This document shows positions 36,838-50,648 of a DNA stretch of 64,000 nucleotides, piece by piece. The position numbers were made by a program, and so were the translations under genes. The notes beneath the pieces were generated by a model. It saw nothing but the letters and a program-made list of their open reading frames with translations, was not told the origin of the DNA and searched no databases. Within the stretch, counting starts at the first letter, position 1, and every line of letters begins with the position of its first letter. The stretch is from Tabrizicola soli (GTDB lineage: Bacteria; Pseudomonadota; Alphaproteobacteria; Rhodobacterales; Rhodobacteraceae): NCBI RefSeq assembly GCF_015999335.1, contig NZ_JAEACP010000007.1, positions 144,440-208,439 on the forward strand. The letters are read 5' to 3'.

Positions 36838-38787
36838 CTACTTCCCGCCCGGCGAAGCCCGGGATTGCGCCCAGCGCAGGAGCAGGTGGTCGGCCATCAG
36901 CCCCATGAAGGCCACCGCCAGCCCCAGGACGAAGCCCTTGCCCACGTCGGCCGAGGAGAGCGCGCGCTGCATCTCCTGGCCGAGGTCCTGGGTGCCGATG
37001 AAGGCGGCGATGATCACCATGAACAGCGCGAACATGATCGACTGGTTCGCCCCAACGACCAGCGTCGGCAGCGCCAGCGGCAGCTTCACATGCCACAGGA
37101 GCTGGCCCCGGCTCGCCCCCGACATCTGCGCCGATTCCACGATCTCGGGCGGGACCCCGCGCAGGCCCTCGATCGTGTAGCGGACGATGGGCACGGTGGC
37201 GAAGACCATGACGGCGGCGATGACGGCGACGTCGTTCACGCCGAACAGCATGATGACCGGGATCAGGTAGATGAAGCTGGGGAAGGTCTGGGCCGTGTCG
37301 CAGACCAGCAGGAAGCGCCGCGCGCGGGTCTCGTTCGCGGCCCCGACCAGCCCGAGCGGCACGCCGATCATCAGCGCCAGCGCGACCGCGACGAAGACGG
37401 TATAGGCGGTGATCATCGCCCGGTCCCACCAGCCCGACAGCGCGATGGGCAAGGCGAAGGCGAGGCAGACCAGCGCCGAGCGCAGGCCGCCGGTCCGCCA
37501 GCCCAGGCCCGCCAGCGCCAGAAGCACGGCCGAGGTCGGCAGCCAGAGGAAGGCGTCGCGCAGCGGGATCAGGACCCAGGTGATCAGGAACCAGCGCAGC
37601 CAGTCGGTCACCGGGTCGATCAGGTCGATGACCCGGCCCACCACGGCATCGACCGGCCCGGCCAGGCTGAGGGCCTGTTTCCGCTCGACCTCAGCGAAAT
37701 AGGGATGCAGCGCGGCCAGCGCGAAACCAAGCGCGACGAGGCCCAGCCAGATCGCCAGCAGGCGGTGGCGATGGAGCCAGGGCCCTTCGGCATGGGCGGG
37801 CTGTTTCACCGCCCAGGCCTTGGACATCCGGTCCAGCACGATGGCCAGAAGCACGATAGTCACGCCGATTTCGACCGACAGCCCGATCTTCAGCGCCTGC
37901 AGGAGTTGCAGCAGCTTCTGCCCCAGTCCCGGCATGCCGATGAAGCTGGCCAGGACCACCATGGCCAGGCTTTGCATGATCACCTGGTTGACGCCGATCA
38001 GGATCTCGGTCCGGGCCGAGGGCAGCCGGACGCGGGTCATCAGCTGCAGGCGGGTCGCGCCGCTCATCTTGCCGCTCTCGATGATCTCGGGCGGGACCGA
38101 GCGCAGGCCGAGCAGCGTCATGCGGATCATCGGCGGGACCGAGAAGATCACCGTGACGATGGCCCCGGCCTTGGGTCCGACGCCGATGAAGACGACGACC
38201 GGGATCATGTAGGCGAAATGCGGCAGGGATTGCGCGATGTTGAGGATGGGGTTCAGGATCCGTTCGGCCAGCCGGTAGCGCCAGGCGAGCGTGCCGAGGG
38301 CGAGGCCGAGGAGGACGGAGAGCGGCGCGGCGACGACGATGACCGACAGCGTCTCCATTGCCCATTTCCACTGGCCCATGACGGCGATCCAGACGAAGGT
38401 CCCGGCGGCCAGCGTGGCCAGCCGCCAGCCGCCCAGCGCATGGCCCGCCATCCCGGCGGTGGCGGCGATCACCACCCAGGGGATCGGCCCGACATTCGGC
38501 CAGCGCGACTTGCCGTAAAGCATGTTCGCGGTCACATCGAGGCAGAATTCCACCGCGTCCGAGACGGCGCGGGTCAGGGCCATCAGGCCAAGGTCGTCGC
38601 GGGCGAAGGCGAAGGCGGCGTTGATCCAGTCGGCGAAGGGCAGGATGAGGCCCTCCGGCAGGCGCAGCAACCCGGCGGGAAGCGCGTTGCGGAAGAGGAC
38701 CAGCACCAGCGCGGCCAGCAGGATCGCCTGCGCGATCCGCTTCTGCTCCAGTCGGAACGGGGCTTGCGGGAGAGTGGCCGTCATCAT
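36838..38787 (-). CDS. proW: Glycine betaine ABC transporter permease, duplicated-domain ProW
   Basis: 649 aa, about twice the usual permease length. Two BPD_transp_1 domains are present, each with an EAA-type loop: VPPEIIESGKMSGATRLQLM (about residue 225) and VPPEIVESAQMSGASRGQLL (about residue 545). Many hydrophobic segments, so an inner-membrane channel for glycine betaine/proline betaine. The ATG overlaps the proV stop by 4 bp. The fused form would supply both halves of the pore from one chain. It lies next to methylated-amine catabolic genes, so uptake may be nutritional as well as osmoprotective. Confidence 0.9.
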   Translation of the reverse strand: MMTATLPQAPFRLEQKRIAQAILLAALVLVLFRNALPAGLLRLPEGLILPFADWINAAFAFARDDLGLMALTRAVSDAVEFCLDVTANMLYGKSRWPNVGPIPWVVIAATAGMAGHALGGWRLATLAAGTFVWIAVMGQWKWAMETLSVIVVAAPLSVLLGLALGTLAWRYRLAERILNPILNIAQSLPHFAYMIPVVVFIGVGPKAGAIVTVIFSVPPMIRMTLLGLRSVPPEIIESGKMSGATRLQLMTRVRLPSARTEILIGVNQVIMQSLAMVVLASFIGMPGLGQKLLQLLQALKIGLSVEIGVTIVLLAIVLDRMSKAWAVKQPAHAEGPWLHRHRLLAIWLGLVALGFALAALHPYFAEVERKQALSLAGPVDAVVGRVIDLIDPVTDWLRWFLITWVLIPLRDAFLWLPTSAVLLALAGLGWRTGGLRSALVCLAFALPIALSGWWDRAMITAYTVFVAVALALMIGVPLGLVGAANETRARRFLLVCDTAQTFPSFIYLIPVIMLFGVNDVAVIAAVMVFATVPIVRYTIEGLRGVPPEIVESAQMSGASRGQLLWHVKLPLALPTLVVGANQSIMFALFMVIIAAFIGTQDLGQEMQRALSSADVGKGFVLGLAVAFMGLMADHLLLRWAQSRASPGGK

Positions 38788-39806
38788 GCCGCCGGTCCCA
38801 GCAGCAGGTCGAGCGCCGCCTTGCGGTCCAGAAGCCCGGCGATGCGGCCCCTGTCGGCCAGCGGGATCAGCGCCCGGCTGTCGCCGACGATCCGGCGGGC
38901 AAGCGCATGCAGCGTCTCGCCGGCCGGCAAGGGCTCGCCGTCCACGGGACGGCCATCCACCGGCAGCGCCAGCGCGCCCGCATGGACGACGCGGGTGCGG
39001 TCGATGGCCTCGGTGAACTTGGCGACATAGGGTGTCGCGGGGGCCATCACGATGCGCTCCGGCGTGTCGATCTGTTCCACCGCGCCGTCCTTCATGATCG
39101 CGATGCGGTCGGCCAGGCGCAGGGCCTCGTCGAAGTCATGGGTGATGAAGACGATGGTCTTGGCCAGCATCCCCTTCAACCGCAGGAATTCGTCCTGCAT
39201 CTCGCGCCGGATCAGCGGGTCGAGGGCCGAGAAGGGTTCGTCCAGGAACCAGATGTCGGGTTCCACCGCCAGACTGCGCGCGATGCCGACGCGCTGCTGC
39301 TGGCCGCCGGACAGCTCGCGCGGGAAATAGCCCTCGCGGCCCTTGAGGCCGACCAGCGCCAGCATGTCGCGGGCGCGGGCGATGCGCGAGGCGCGGTCCT
39401 GGCCGCGCATCTCCAGCGGGAAGGCCACGTTCTCCAGCGCGGTGCGGTGGGGAAGCAGGCCGAAGCTCTGGAAGACCATGCCCATCTTGCGGCGGCGCAG
39501 GTCGATCAGCTCGGTCTCGCCGAGGCGGCCGATGTCGCGCCCCTCGACCGCGACGGTGCCGGCGGTGATGTCCAGCAACCGCGCCAGGCAGCGCACCAGC
39601 GTCGACTTGCCGGAACCGGAGAGGCCCATGACCACCAGCATCTCGCCGCGCCTGATGTCCAGCGACACGTCGCGGACGGCGGCAATATGGCCCGTGGCGC
39701 GCAGGTCCTCCATCGTGGTCTGCGGCATCAGGCGCAGCCGTTCCGGCCGGTCGCCGAACACCTTCCAGACATTCCGGCAGGAAATCACCACATCATCTGC
39801 TGTCAT
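38784..39806 (-). CDS. proV: Glycine betaine ABC transporter ATP-binding protein
   Basis: 340 aa. Walker A MGLSGSGKSTLVRCLARL, signature [16 protein letters not shown], Walker B IWFLDEPFSALDPLIRREMQ, and His switch FITHDFDEAL. The N-terminal extension before the ABC core is typical of ProV/OpuAA. The C-terminal part keeps only a short CBS-like remnant (LIPLADRGRIAGLLDRKAAL). It energises ProW. Order proX-proV-proW on the minus strand, with a hairpin between proX and proV. Confidence 0.92.
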   Translation of the reverse strand: MTADDVVISCRNVWKVFGDRPERLRLMPQTTMEDLRATGHIAAVRDVSLDIRRGEMLVVMGLSGSGKSTLVRCLARLLDITAGTVAVEGRDIGRLGETELIDLRRRKMGMVFQSFGLLPHRTALENVAFPLEMRGQDRASRIARARDMLALVGLKGREGYFPRELSGGQQQRVGIARSLAVEPDIWFLDEPFSALDPLIRREMQDEFLRLKGMLAKTIVFITHDFDEALRLADRIAIMKDGAVEQIDTPERIVMAPATPYVAKFTEAIDRTRVVHAGALALPVDGRPVDGEPLPAGETLHALARRIVGDSRALIPLADRGRIAGLLDRKAALDLLLGPAA

Positions 39807-39830
39807 GGGTCCGCTCCCTTGGGCGAAAGG

Positions 39831-39854
39831 GCCACCCGGCCGGGGCCGGGTGGC
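39831..39854 (-). terminator. Intra-operon hairpin between proX and proV
   Basis: A perfect 10-bp stem GCCACCCGGC / GCCGGGTGGC with a CGGG loop follows the proX stop. There is no T-run, so it is more likely a 3'-end stabiliser or attenuator than a full terminator. It would let the binding-protein mRNA exceed that of proVW. Confidence 0.55.
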
Positions 39855-39895
39855 AGGTTGGCGTCACCGGAGGGGACGACGGATCGAACGGGCGT

Positions 39896-44579
<4,684 letters not shown>

Positions 44580-44650
44580 CTCTCCTCCCGTGCCGCGCCT
44601 GCCCAGGGCGCAGGCTAGCACCAAAACCGGGTCAGGGGAGAGGGAAGTCG

Positions 44651-45718
44651 ATGCGGACGGGTGCGCTGGTGGCGCTGCTTGCGGGGCTGGCGGGACAGGG
44701 CGCCGCGGCCGAGACCTGGAAGCTGGAGGCGCGCGCGGTCCCCTTCGACGACAGCAGCGCCGCGGTGCCGATCGACTATGTCGCCCTGGACCGTGCCGCG
44801 AAGCCCTGGCGCCTCTGCGTGCTCTATCCGCATCTCAAGGACGCCTACTGGCTCTCGGTCAACTACGGCATGGTCGAGGAGGCGCGGCGTCTGGGCGTGG
44901 CCTTCGACGTGTTCGAGGCCGGGGGCTATCCGAACCTCGCCCGGCAGATCGAGCAGTTGCAGGGCTGCGCGGGGGCGGAATTCGATGCGGTGATCCTGGG
45001 GGCGGTTTCGTATGACGGGCTGACCCCGGCCGTCCAGGAGATCGCGCGCCGGAAACCCGTGATCGCCGCCGTGAACGACATCGACGACCGGGGCATCACC
45101 GCCAAGGCCAGCGTGCCCTGGGCCGAGATGGGGGCGGCCGCGGGCCGCTTCATCGCCGGGCGCCATCCCCCCGGCAGTCCGCCGGTGACGATCGCCTGGT
45201 TCCCCGGCCCGAAGGGCGCGGGCTGGGTCGGCTTCGTCGAGGCCGGGTTCCGCGCCGCGATCGCGGAGAGCTCGGGCGAGATCGTGCTGACGCTCTACGG
45301 CGACACCGGGCTGGAGGAACAGGTCCTCTTGGTCGAGGAGGCCCTGGAGGCCCTGCCGCAGGTGGACTACCTGGTGGGCAGCGGTCCGATGGCCGAGGCG
45401 GCGGTCTCGCTGCTGCGCGCGCGGGACGGCCGGGATGCGCGGATCGTCTCGACCTATCTCAGCCATGCGGTCTACCGCGGCGTGACCCGCGACCGGATCC
45501 TGGCCGCGCCGACCGATTTTCCGGTCGTGCAGGGCCGGCTCGCGATCGAAATGGCGGTCCGCGCGCTGGAGGGAAGCCTGGAGATCCGCCATGCCGGACC
45601 GCGGATCAGGGTGGTGACGGCCGGGGCGACGGGGCCGGAGGTGGTGGAGGGCTCGCTTGCCCCGGCGAGCTTCGCGCCGGTCTTCTCGCTGGAGGTGGGG
45701 CGGGCTGCCATCCCGTGA
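44651..45718 (+). CDS. torT: Periplasmic ligand-binding protein, TorT-like
   Basis: 355 aa. Signal peptide MRTGALVALLAGLAGQGAAA. The mature part is a periplasmic-binding-protein fold of the LacI/ribose-binding class: LCVLYPHLKDAYWLSVNYGMVEEA, DAVILGAVSYDG, VIAAVNDIDDRG. In E. coli TorT binds TMAO and triggers TorS. The gene starts 71 bp from torS on the opposite strand. The ligand here could be TMAO or another methylated amine, given the neighbouring betaine genes. Confidence 0.88.
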   Translation: MRTGALVALLAGLAGQGAAAETWKLEARAVPFDDSSAAVPIDYVALDRAAKPWRLCVLYPHLKDAYWLSVNYGMVEEARRLGVAFDVFEAGGYPNLARQIEQLQGCAGAEFDAVILGAVSYDGLTPAVQEIARRKPVIAAVNDIDDRGITAKASVPWAEMGAAAGRFIAGRHPPGSPPVTIAWFPGPKGAGWVGFVEAGFRAAIAESSGEIVLTLYGDTGLEEQVLLVEEALEALPQVDYLVGSGPMAEAAVSLLRARDGRDARIVSTYLSHAVYRGVTRDRILAAPTDFPVVQGRLAIEMAVRALEGSLEIRHAGPRIRVVTAGATGPEVVEGSLAPASFAPVFSLEVGRAAIP

Positions 45719-45730
45719 TCCAGGGCGCAG

Positions 45731-45749
45731 GGTGGGTGGATCACCCACC
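45731..45749. terminator. Bidirectional hairpin between torT and the HisD-like gene
   Basis: GGTGGGT-GGATC-ACCCACC lies in the 37-bp gap between two convergent genes and resembles the GGTGGGC palindromic repeat variant. Probably limits readthrough; no clear T-run on either side. Confidence 0.5.
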
Positions 45750-45755
45750 TTGCGA

Positions 45756-47066
45756 TCACGGCTGGGGGCGGCCGAGGTCGAAATGCTCGGACGGGAAATA
45801 CTTGGCCAGCCGCACGTCGGCGGTGCGGGCATGGCCTTCCATCCCCTCCTCGCGCGAGATGCGGGCGGTGGCGATGGCCAGCCTTTTCGAGGCCATGCGG
45901 CTTGCGCGCTGCCAGGTCACCGTCTTCATGAACTTGTGCACCGAAAGCCCGCCGGTATAGCGCGCGGCGCCCGAGGTGGGCAGGACATGGTTCGGCCCCG
46001 AGGCCTTGTCGCCGAAGGCCACGGTCGTCTCCTCGCCCAGGAAAAGCGAACCGTAGCAGCGCAGGTTCGCAAGCCACCAGTCCAGGTCGGCCGCCTGCAC
46101 ATGCAGATGCTCGGGCGCGGTGCGGTCGGCGACCTCGACCATCTCGGCCGCGCTGTCGCAGAGGATCACCTCGGCGAAATCGGCCCAGGCGGCGCGGGCA
46201 TTGGCGGCATTCGCCTCGGGCAGCGAGGCGATCAGTTCCGGCACCAGTTCCAGCACGCGCCCGGCCAGCGCGCGATCCGTCGTCACCATCCAGACCGGAG
46301 AGTTCCAGCCATGCTCGGCCTGGCCGACCAGGTCCCAGGCAACGAACAGCGGGTCGGCGGTATGGTCGGCGATCACCATGCTGTCGGTCGGGCCCGCGAA
46401 CATGTCGATGCCGATCTCGCCATAGAGGATGCGCTTGGCCTCGGCGACATACTGGTTGCCGGGACCGACCAGGATATCGGCCTTGCGCGCGCCGAACAGG
46501 CCCTTGGCCATCGCCGCGATCCCCTGCACCCCGCCGAGGTTCAGGATCGTGTCCGCCCCGCAATGGTCCATCGCGAACAGGATCGCCGGCGGGATCCCCT
46601 GGCCGGGGCGCGGCGGCGAGCAGGCGGTGACATGGGCGACGCCGGCCTCTTTCGCGGTGGTGACGGTCATGATCGCGCTGGCGATATGGCTGTAGCGCCC
46701 GCCCGGCACATAGCAGCCCGCCGCGCCGACCGGGATCTGCTTCTGCCCGGCCCAGAGACCGGGGATCACCTCGATCTCGCAATCCGAGATCGTGCCGCGC
46801 TGCGCCCGGGCGAAGCGGCTGATGTTGCCATGGGCGAAGCGGATGTCGTCCTTCAGCGTCTCGGGCACCTGGCGCGCGGCGGCGCGGATCGCTTCGGGGG
46901 TGACCACGACCGGCCCCTCCCAGCGGTCCATCTCGCGCGCGAGGTCGCGCACCGCCGCTTCGCCGCCGGCCTCGATCCGGGCCAGGAGCGCCTCGACCCC
47001 GGCGCGGACATCGGTCTGGCCGGTCGCGGGCGTGCGGCTTGCGGTCTTGAGATGGGTCACGGGCAT
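45756..47066 (-). CDS. HisD-superfamily NAD-dependent dehydrogenase (candidate sulfopropanediol dehydrogenase)
   Basis: 436 aa. Histidinol-dehydrogenase fold: VPGGRYSHIASAIM, VGPGNQYVAEAKR, Q/H metal ligands in GQAEHGWNSP, D in FGDKASGPNHVLPTSG, and a C-terminal H in EGMEGHARTADVRL. The metal site is thus kept. A biosynthetic HisD would normally lie with his genes; here the gene closes an operon of a taurine-type transporter, a racemase and (upstream) a CuyA-like lyase. HpsN, a HisD paralogue of roseobacters, oxidises (R)-2,3-dihydroxypropane-1-sulfonate to sulfolactate, and this context suggests a similar role. True HisD remains possible. Confidence 0.8.
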   Translation of the reverse strand: MPVTHLKTASRTPATGQTDVRAGVEALLARIEAGGEAAVRDLAREMDRWEGPVVVTPEAIRAAARQVPETLKDDIRFAHGNISRFARAQRGTISDCEIEVIPGLWAGQKQIPVGAAGCYVPGGRYSHIASAIMTVTTAKEAGVAHVTACSPPRPGQGIPPAILFAMDHCGADTILNLGGVQGIAAMAKGLFGARKADILVGPGNQYVAEAKRILYGEIGIDMFAGPTDSMVIADHTADPLFVAWDLVGQAEHGWNSPVWMVTTDRALAGRVLELVPELIASLPEANAANARAAWADFAEVILCDSAAEMVEVADRTAPEHLHVQAADLDWWLANLRCYGSLFLGEETTVAFGDKASGPNHVLPTSGAARYTGGLSVHKFMKTVTWQRASRMASKRLAIATARISREEGMEGHARTADVRLAKYFPSEHFDLGRPQP

Positions 47067-47070
47067 CGGG

Positions 47071-47958
47071 CTACATCCGGCCTTTCCAGGGAACCACCTT
47101 GCGCTCGACCGCGCGCATCAAAAGGTCGAAGGCATAGGCGATGGCGGCGATCACGATGATCCCCATGATCACCGTCGAGGTCTGCAGGAACTGGCTGGCG
47201 GACAGCACCATGTAGCCCAGCCCCTCGGTCGCGGCGACCATCTCGGCGGCGACCAGCGTGGTCCAGCCGAAGCCGATGCCGATGCGCATCGCGGTCAGAA
47301 TCTCGGGCAAGGCGGCGGGCAGGATCACCTGCCGCATCACCTGCCAGCGCGAGGCGCCGAAGGAATAGGCGGCGTGGATCTGCTCGATCGCGGCGGATTT
47401 CACCCCGGCCCGTGCGCCCAGCGCCACCGGGGCCAGCACCGACAGGAAGATCAGCGTGACCTTCGAGGTCTCGCCGATGCCGAACCAGATGATCATCAGC
47501 GGCAGATAGGCCAAGGGCGGGATCGGGCGGTAGAACTCGATCGGGGGGTCGAAGATGCCGCGGATCACCGGGCTCATTCCCATGGCGAGGCCGAGCGGGA
47601 TGCCGATCAGGCAGGCCAGCAGGAAGGCCCCGAACACCCGCGCGGTCGAGACGGCGACATGTTCCAGGAAGGGCGTGTTGGTGAAGCCGTTCTGCCAGAT
47701 GTCGAGGAACTTGCGCGCCACGGCGCCGGGACCGGGCAGGAACAGGGGTTTGATCCAGCCCATCGAGGTGACCAGCCACCAGACGAACAGGATCCCCGCG
47801 ATCGAGGCCAGCGACAGAAGAAGCGAGTCCCCCTGCCCCGGCACGCCATAGGTTTCGCCCGGCCGGGTGGCGCGGGCCTTGGTCAGGCGGGAGAACAGCC
47901 CCTTCCTGCGGGGGCGGGGAACGGGATCGGGTCGCGCGGGATCGGGGCGGGCGGTCAT
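47071..47958 (-). CDS. tauC: Sulfonate/taurine-type ABC transporter permease
   Basis: 295 aa. A soluble Arg/Pro-rich N-terminus is followed by about six hydrophobic segments ([38 protein letters not shown]). The TauC/SsuC-type EAA loop is [23 protein letters not shown]. Inner-membrane channel of a nitrate/sulfonate/taurine-class importer. The ATG overlaps the tauB stop by 4 bp. It lies 4 bp upstream of the HisD-like gene, so they are cotranscribed. Confidence 0.9.
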   Translation of the reverse strand: MTARPDPARPDPVPRPRRKGLFSRLTKARATRPGETYGVPGQGDSLLLSLASIAGILFVWWLVTSMGWIKPLFLPGPGAVARKFLDIWQNGFTNTPFLEHVAVSTARVFGAFLLACLIGIPLGLAMGMSPVIRGIFDPPIEFYRPIPPLAYLPLMIIWFGIGETSKVTLIFLSVLAPVALGARAGVKSAAIEQIHAAYSFGASRWQVMRQVILPAALPEILTAMRIGIGFGWTTLVAAEMVAATEGLGYMVLSASQFLQTSTVIMGIIVIAAIAYAFDLLMRAVERKVVPWKGRM

Positions 47959-48743
47959 GCGACGGCCACCTCGTCGGAAAAGACGATCTCGAGCACCTTT
48001 TCGCGCAACTCGATGAACTCGCGGCTGGACTTGACCGTCCGCGCGGGCGTGCCGGCAAGGAACTGGCGCGAGAAGGGCAGGTCGAAGCGATGGGCAATGC
48101 GGCCCGGACGCGGCGACATGACCACCAGTTTGGTGCCCATGAACAGGGCCTCCTCGACGGAATGGGTGATGAAGAACACCGATTTCCGCGTCCGGTGCCA
48201 GATGTCCAGGATCAGCTCCTGCGCCTTTTCCCGCGTCAGCGCGTCAAGGGCGCCCAGGGGTTCGTCCATCAGAAGGACCTTGGGATCGCAGGTCAGCGCC
48301 CTGGCGATGCCCACGCGCTGCTGCATCCCGCCGGACAGGTTGTAGACCCGCGAGCGTTCGAACTCGGCCAGCCCCAGCAGCCTGAGGAAGCGGCGCGCGA
48401 CCTCGTAGCGCCTCGCCTGGGGCACGCCCTGCAGTTTCAGCCCGAAGGCCACATTGTCGAGCACGTTCAGCCAGGGCAGAAGCGCGTGCTTCTGGAACAC
48501 CACCGCCCGGTCGGCGCCGGGGCCCAGGACGCGGGCGCCGTCCAGCAGCACCTCGCCCGAGGTGGGCGACAGGAAGCCCGCGATCAGCGACAGGAGCGTG
48601 GACTTGCCGCAGCCGGATGCGCCCAGCGCCACCACGAAATCGTCGTTCTCGATCGCGAGGTCGATCCCGCGCAGCGCCGCGACCGGGGGACGGCCGTCCA
48701 ACCCCGGGTAGACCACCGACGCCTGCCTGATATCCAGCCCCAT
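47955..48743 (-). CDS. tauB: Sulfonate/taurine-type ABC transporter ATP-binding protein
   Basis: 262 aa from the ATG at 48743, with AAGGA about 5 nt upstream; the frame opens slightly earlier (TTG 48761) inside a hairpin. Walker [17 protein letters not shown], signature [15 protein letters not shown], Walker [18 protein letters not shown], and [13 protein letters not shown], which is characteristic of TauB/SsuB. Energises the adjacent permease. Confidence 0.92.
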   Translation of the reverse strand: MGLDIRQASVVYPGLDGRPPVAALRGIDLAIENDDFVVALGASGCGKSTLLSLIAGFLSPTSGEVLLDGARVLGPGADRAVVFQKHALLPWLNVLDNVAFGLKLQGVPQARRYEVARRFLRLLGLAEFERSRVYNLSGGMQQRVGIARALTCDPKVLLMDEPLGALDALTREKAQELILDIWHRTRKSVFFITHSVEEALFMGTKLVVMSPRPGRIAHRFDLPFSRQFLAGTPARTVKSSREFIELREKVLEIVFSDEVAVA

Positions 48744-48764
48744 GGGCATCCTTCCCTGCAAGAG

Positions 48765-48793
48765 GCCGGAAGCGGGGGGCGCCCGCTTCCGGC
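48765..48793 (-). terminator. Strong intra-operon hairpin between tauA and tauB
   Basis: A perfect 12-bp stem GCCGGAAGCGGG / CCCGCTTCCGGC with loop GGGCG lies between the tauA stop and the tauB start. There is no T-run on the minus strand, so it is probably an mRNA-stabilising or attenuating hairpin that raises binding-protein expression over the membrane components. Confidence 0.55.
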
Positions 48794-48800
48794 AATGGGC

Positions 48801-49784
48801 TCACTTGGCCGCTTCGGCGATCGAGGTGGTGACGAAGCCCGAATAATCGTCGGCCGCCGCGTCGATCCGGCCGGCTTTGACCAGGAACTCGGCCGTGTTC
48901 TTCATCGTCGCGGCCGCCCCGCCCATCCAGGTCTCGCTCAGCTGGTCGGCCAGCGGGATGAAGGTGAAGCCCTTCAGGATTGCCGGAACCTGGTCGGGCG
49001 CGGCGCCCGTGATCTCGGCGATGGTCTTGACCTTCTCGCTGTCCGGGGTCCAGGCGGCGGGATCGGCGAGGTATTCCTTGTTCGCCTCGTCGATCACCTT
49101 GGCGAAGGCGACCAGCTTGTCGGCATTGGCCTCGGCGAAGCTGCGGTTCACCACCCAGGCGTCGAAGGTCGGATAGCCCCATTGCGCGGTCTGGTCCGCG
49201 CCGATGATGAAGGTCCCGGTCTGCAGGATCTGGTTCTGCACCGGCTCCCAAACGAAGGCGGCGTCGACCTGGCCGGAATCCCAGGCGGCGGCGATCTGGT
49301 CGGCGGGCAGGTTGATGATGGTCACCTCGGTCTCGGCGATCCCGGCATGGGCCAGCGCCCCCATCAGCGAGTAATGCGCGGTCGAGCCGATCGGAACCGC
49401 GATCCGCTTGCCCTTCACGTCCTCGAGCTTGGCGATGCCCGAGTCCTGCTTGGCGATCAGGCTTTCCGCCGTGCCAAGGCCATGGGCGATCATGAAGGCC
49501 TGCAGGTCCACGCCCTGGCTGGCGGCGATGGCCAGGGGCGAGGAGCCGAGCTCGGACAGCTGCACATCGCCCGAGGCCATGGCGGCGATCACCTCGGTCC
49601 CGGCGCCGAAGACGCGCCATTCGATGTCCCAGCCGGTCGCGGCCTCGAACTTCTTCTCGGCGCGGGCGGCCTGCATCGGCGTCGGGTTGCCGAACATGCC
49701 GATGATGACCGTCTCGGCCATCGCGGGACCCGCCGCCAGCGCGAGGCCGGCCGCGGCAAGCAGCAGTCTGGATCTGGTCTTCAT
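48801..49784 (-). CDS. tauA: Taurine/sulfonate-type ABC transporter substrate-binding protein
   Basis: 327 aa. Signal peptide MKTRSRLLLAAAGLALAAGPAMA. The mature part is of the TauA/SsuA class: VIIGMFGNPTPMQAARAE, LGSSPLAIAASQGVDLQAF, RIAVPIGSTAHYSLMGAL, VDAAFVWEPVQ. It binds a sulfonate or similar small anion in the periplasm. The ATG overlaps the preceding racemase stop by 4 bp, tying uptake to that enzyme. The ligand could be taurine, cysteate, DHPS or another C2/C3 sulfonate. Confidence 0.9.
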   Translation of the reverse strand: MKTRSRLLLAAAGLALAAGPAMAETVIIGMFGNPTPMQAARAEKKFEAATGWDIEWRVFGAGTEVIAAMASGDVQLSELGSSPLAIAASQGVDLQAFMIAHGLGTAESLIAKQDSGIAKLEDVKGKRIAVPIGSTAHYSLMGALAHAGIAETEVTIINLPADQIAAAWDSGQVDAAFVWEPVQNQILQTGTFIIGADQTAQWGYPTFDAWVVNRSFAEANADKLVAFAKVIDEANKEYLADPAAWTPDSEKVKTIAEITGAAPDQVPAILKGFTFIPLADQLSETWMGGAAATMKNTAEFLVKAGRIDAAADDYSGFVTTSIAEAAK

Positions 49785-50512
49785 GTCGCTCTCCTGTTGG
49801 AATCGGCACTTGTGGCCGGTTTGTCGTCCATTGCGAAATCCCGGATCAGCTTGACGAGGATGTCAAGCGTATCAAGCGGAATGACATTCGGCGCGGTCGG
49901 ATCGGGGACCAGCGAAAACTCGGTGCAGGCGATGAGCTGCACCATTGCGCCGCGCTGTGCGAGTTCTTCCGAGGCGGCGCGGAGGGTGGCGCGAGGGGCG
50001 TCATGGTTGCCGCCCGCCTTGATCGCCGCGATCGCCTCGCGCAGCGCGGCCTCGTCCGGGGGCCAGAGCAGGGTCGGCCCGGCGCCGGCGCAGGCGCGGT
50101 CGAAGACGCCGATCCGGCGCAGGGCGGGCGAGCCGAGGATGCCGACCGGCCCGCCTCCCGCCAGCCCCCGCGCCCGCGCGACCGAGGCCGCCACCATGTC
50201 GAGAAACGGCAGGCCCGAGGCCGCGCGGATCGCGTCGGCGAAATGATGCGCCGTGTTGCAGGGCATGGCCAGCGCCTCGGCCCCCGCCCCTTCCAGCCGC
50301 CGCGCCATGGCGGCAAGGGTCGGGGCGGGATCCTCGCCCCGGCCGTCCACGAGGAAGCGCATCCGCGAGGGGACCTGCGGATTCTGGTCCACGACCAGCG
50401 GGATATGGTCGGCATCGTCGCGGGCGGGCACGGCGGCGATGAGACGGTCCATCAGGAGGACCGTCGCCTGCGGGCCCATGCCGCCCAATATGCCCACGCG
50501 CCGCGGACTCAT
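49781..50512 (-). CDS. PLP-independent aspartate/glutamate racemase family protein (candidate cysteate racemase)
   Basis: 243 aa from the ATG at 50512 (MSPRRVGILGGMGPQATV). The two catalytic Cys of the family are in AMPCNTAHHF (about residue 83) and IACTEFSLVP (about 194). Family members racemise aspartate or glutamate using a Cys pair. It lies between a CuyA-like cysteate/cysteine lyase and the sulfonate binding-protein gene, with a 4-bp overlap to the latter. Cysteate is the sulfonate analogue of aspartate, so cysteate racemisation is a reasonable but untested idea. Confidence 0.85.
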   Translation of the reverse strand: MSPRRVGILGGMGPQATVLLMDRLIAAVPARDDADHIPLVVDQNPQVPSRMRFLVDGRGEDPAPTLAAMARRLEGAGAEALAMPCNTAHHFADAIRAASGLPFLDMVAASVARARGLAGGGPVGILGSPALRRIGVFDRACAGAGPTLLWPPDEAALREAIAAIKAGGNHDAPRATLRAASEELAQRGAMVQLIACTEFSLVPDPTAPNVIPLDTLDILVKLIRDFAMDDKPATSADSNRRAT

Positions 50513-50648
50513 GCCACGCACCCCTGAATGGCGGCACCCCCCGCCCGGCCGCCATGCGATCCGACAAGACCGTCCGGCGCAAGCCCCAATCCTGCCCGCC
50601 GCCGCGAAACTGCGGCCCGGCGCGGCGGTCCGGCGGCTGCGGGTGCTG

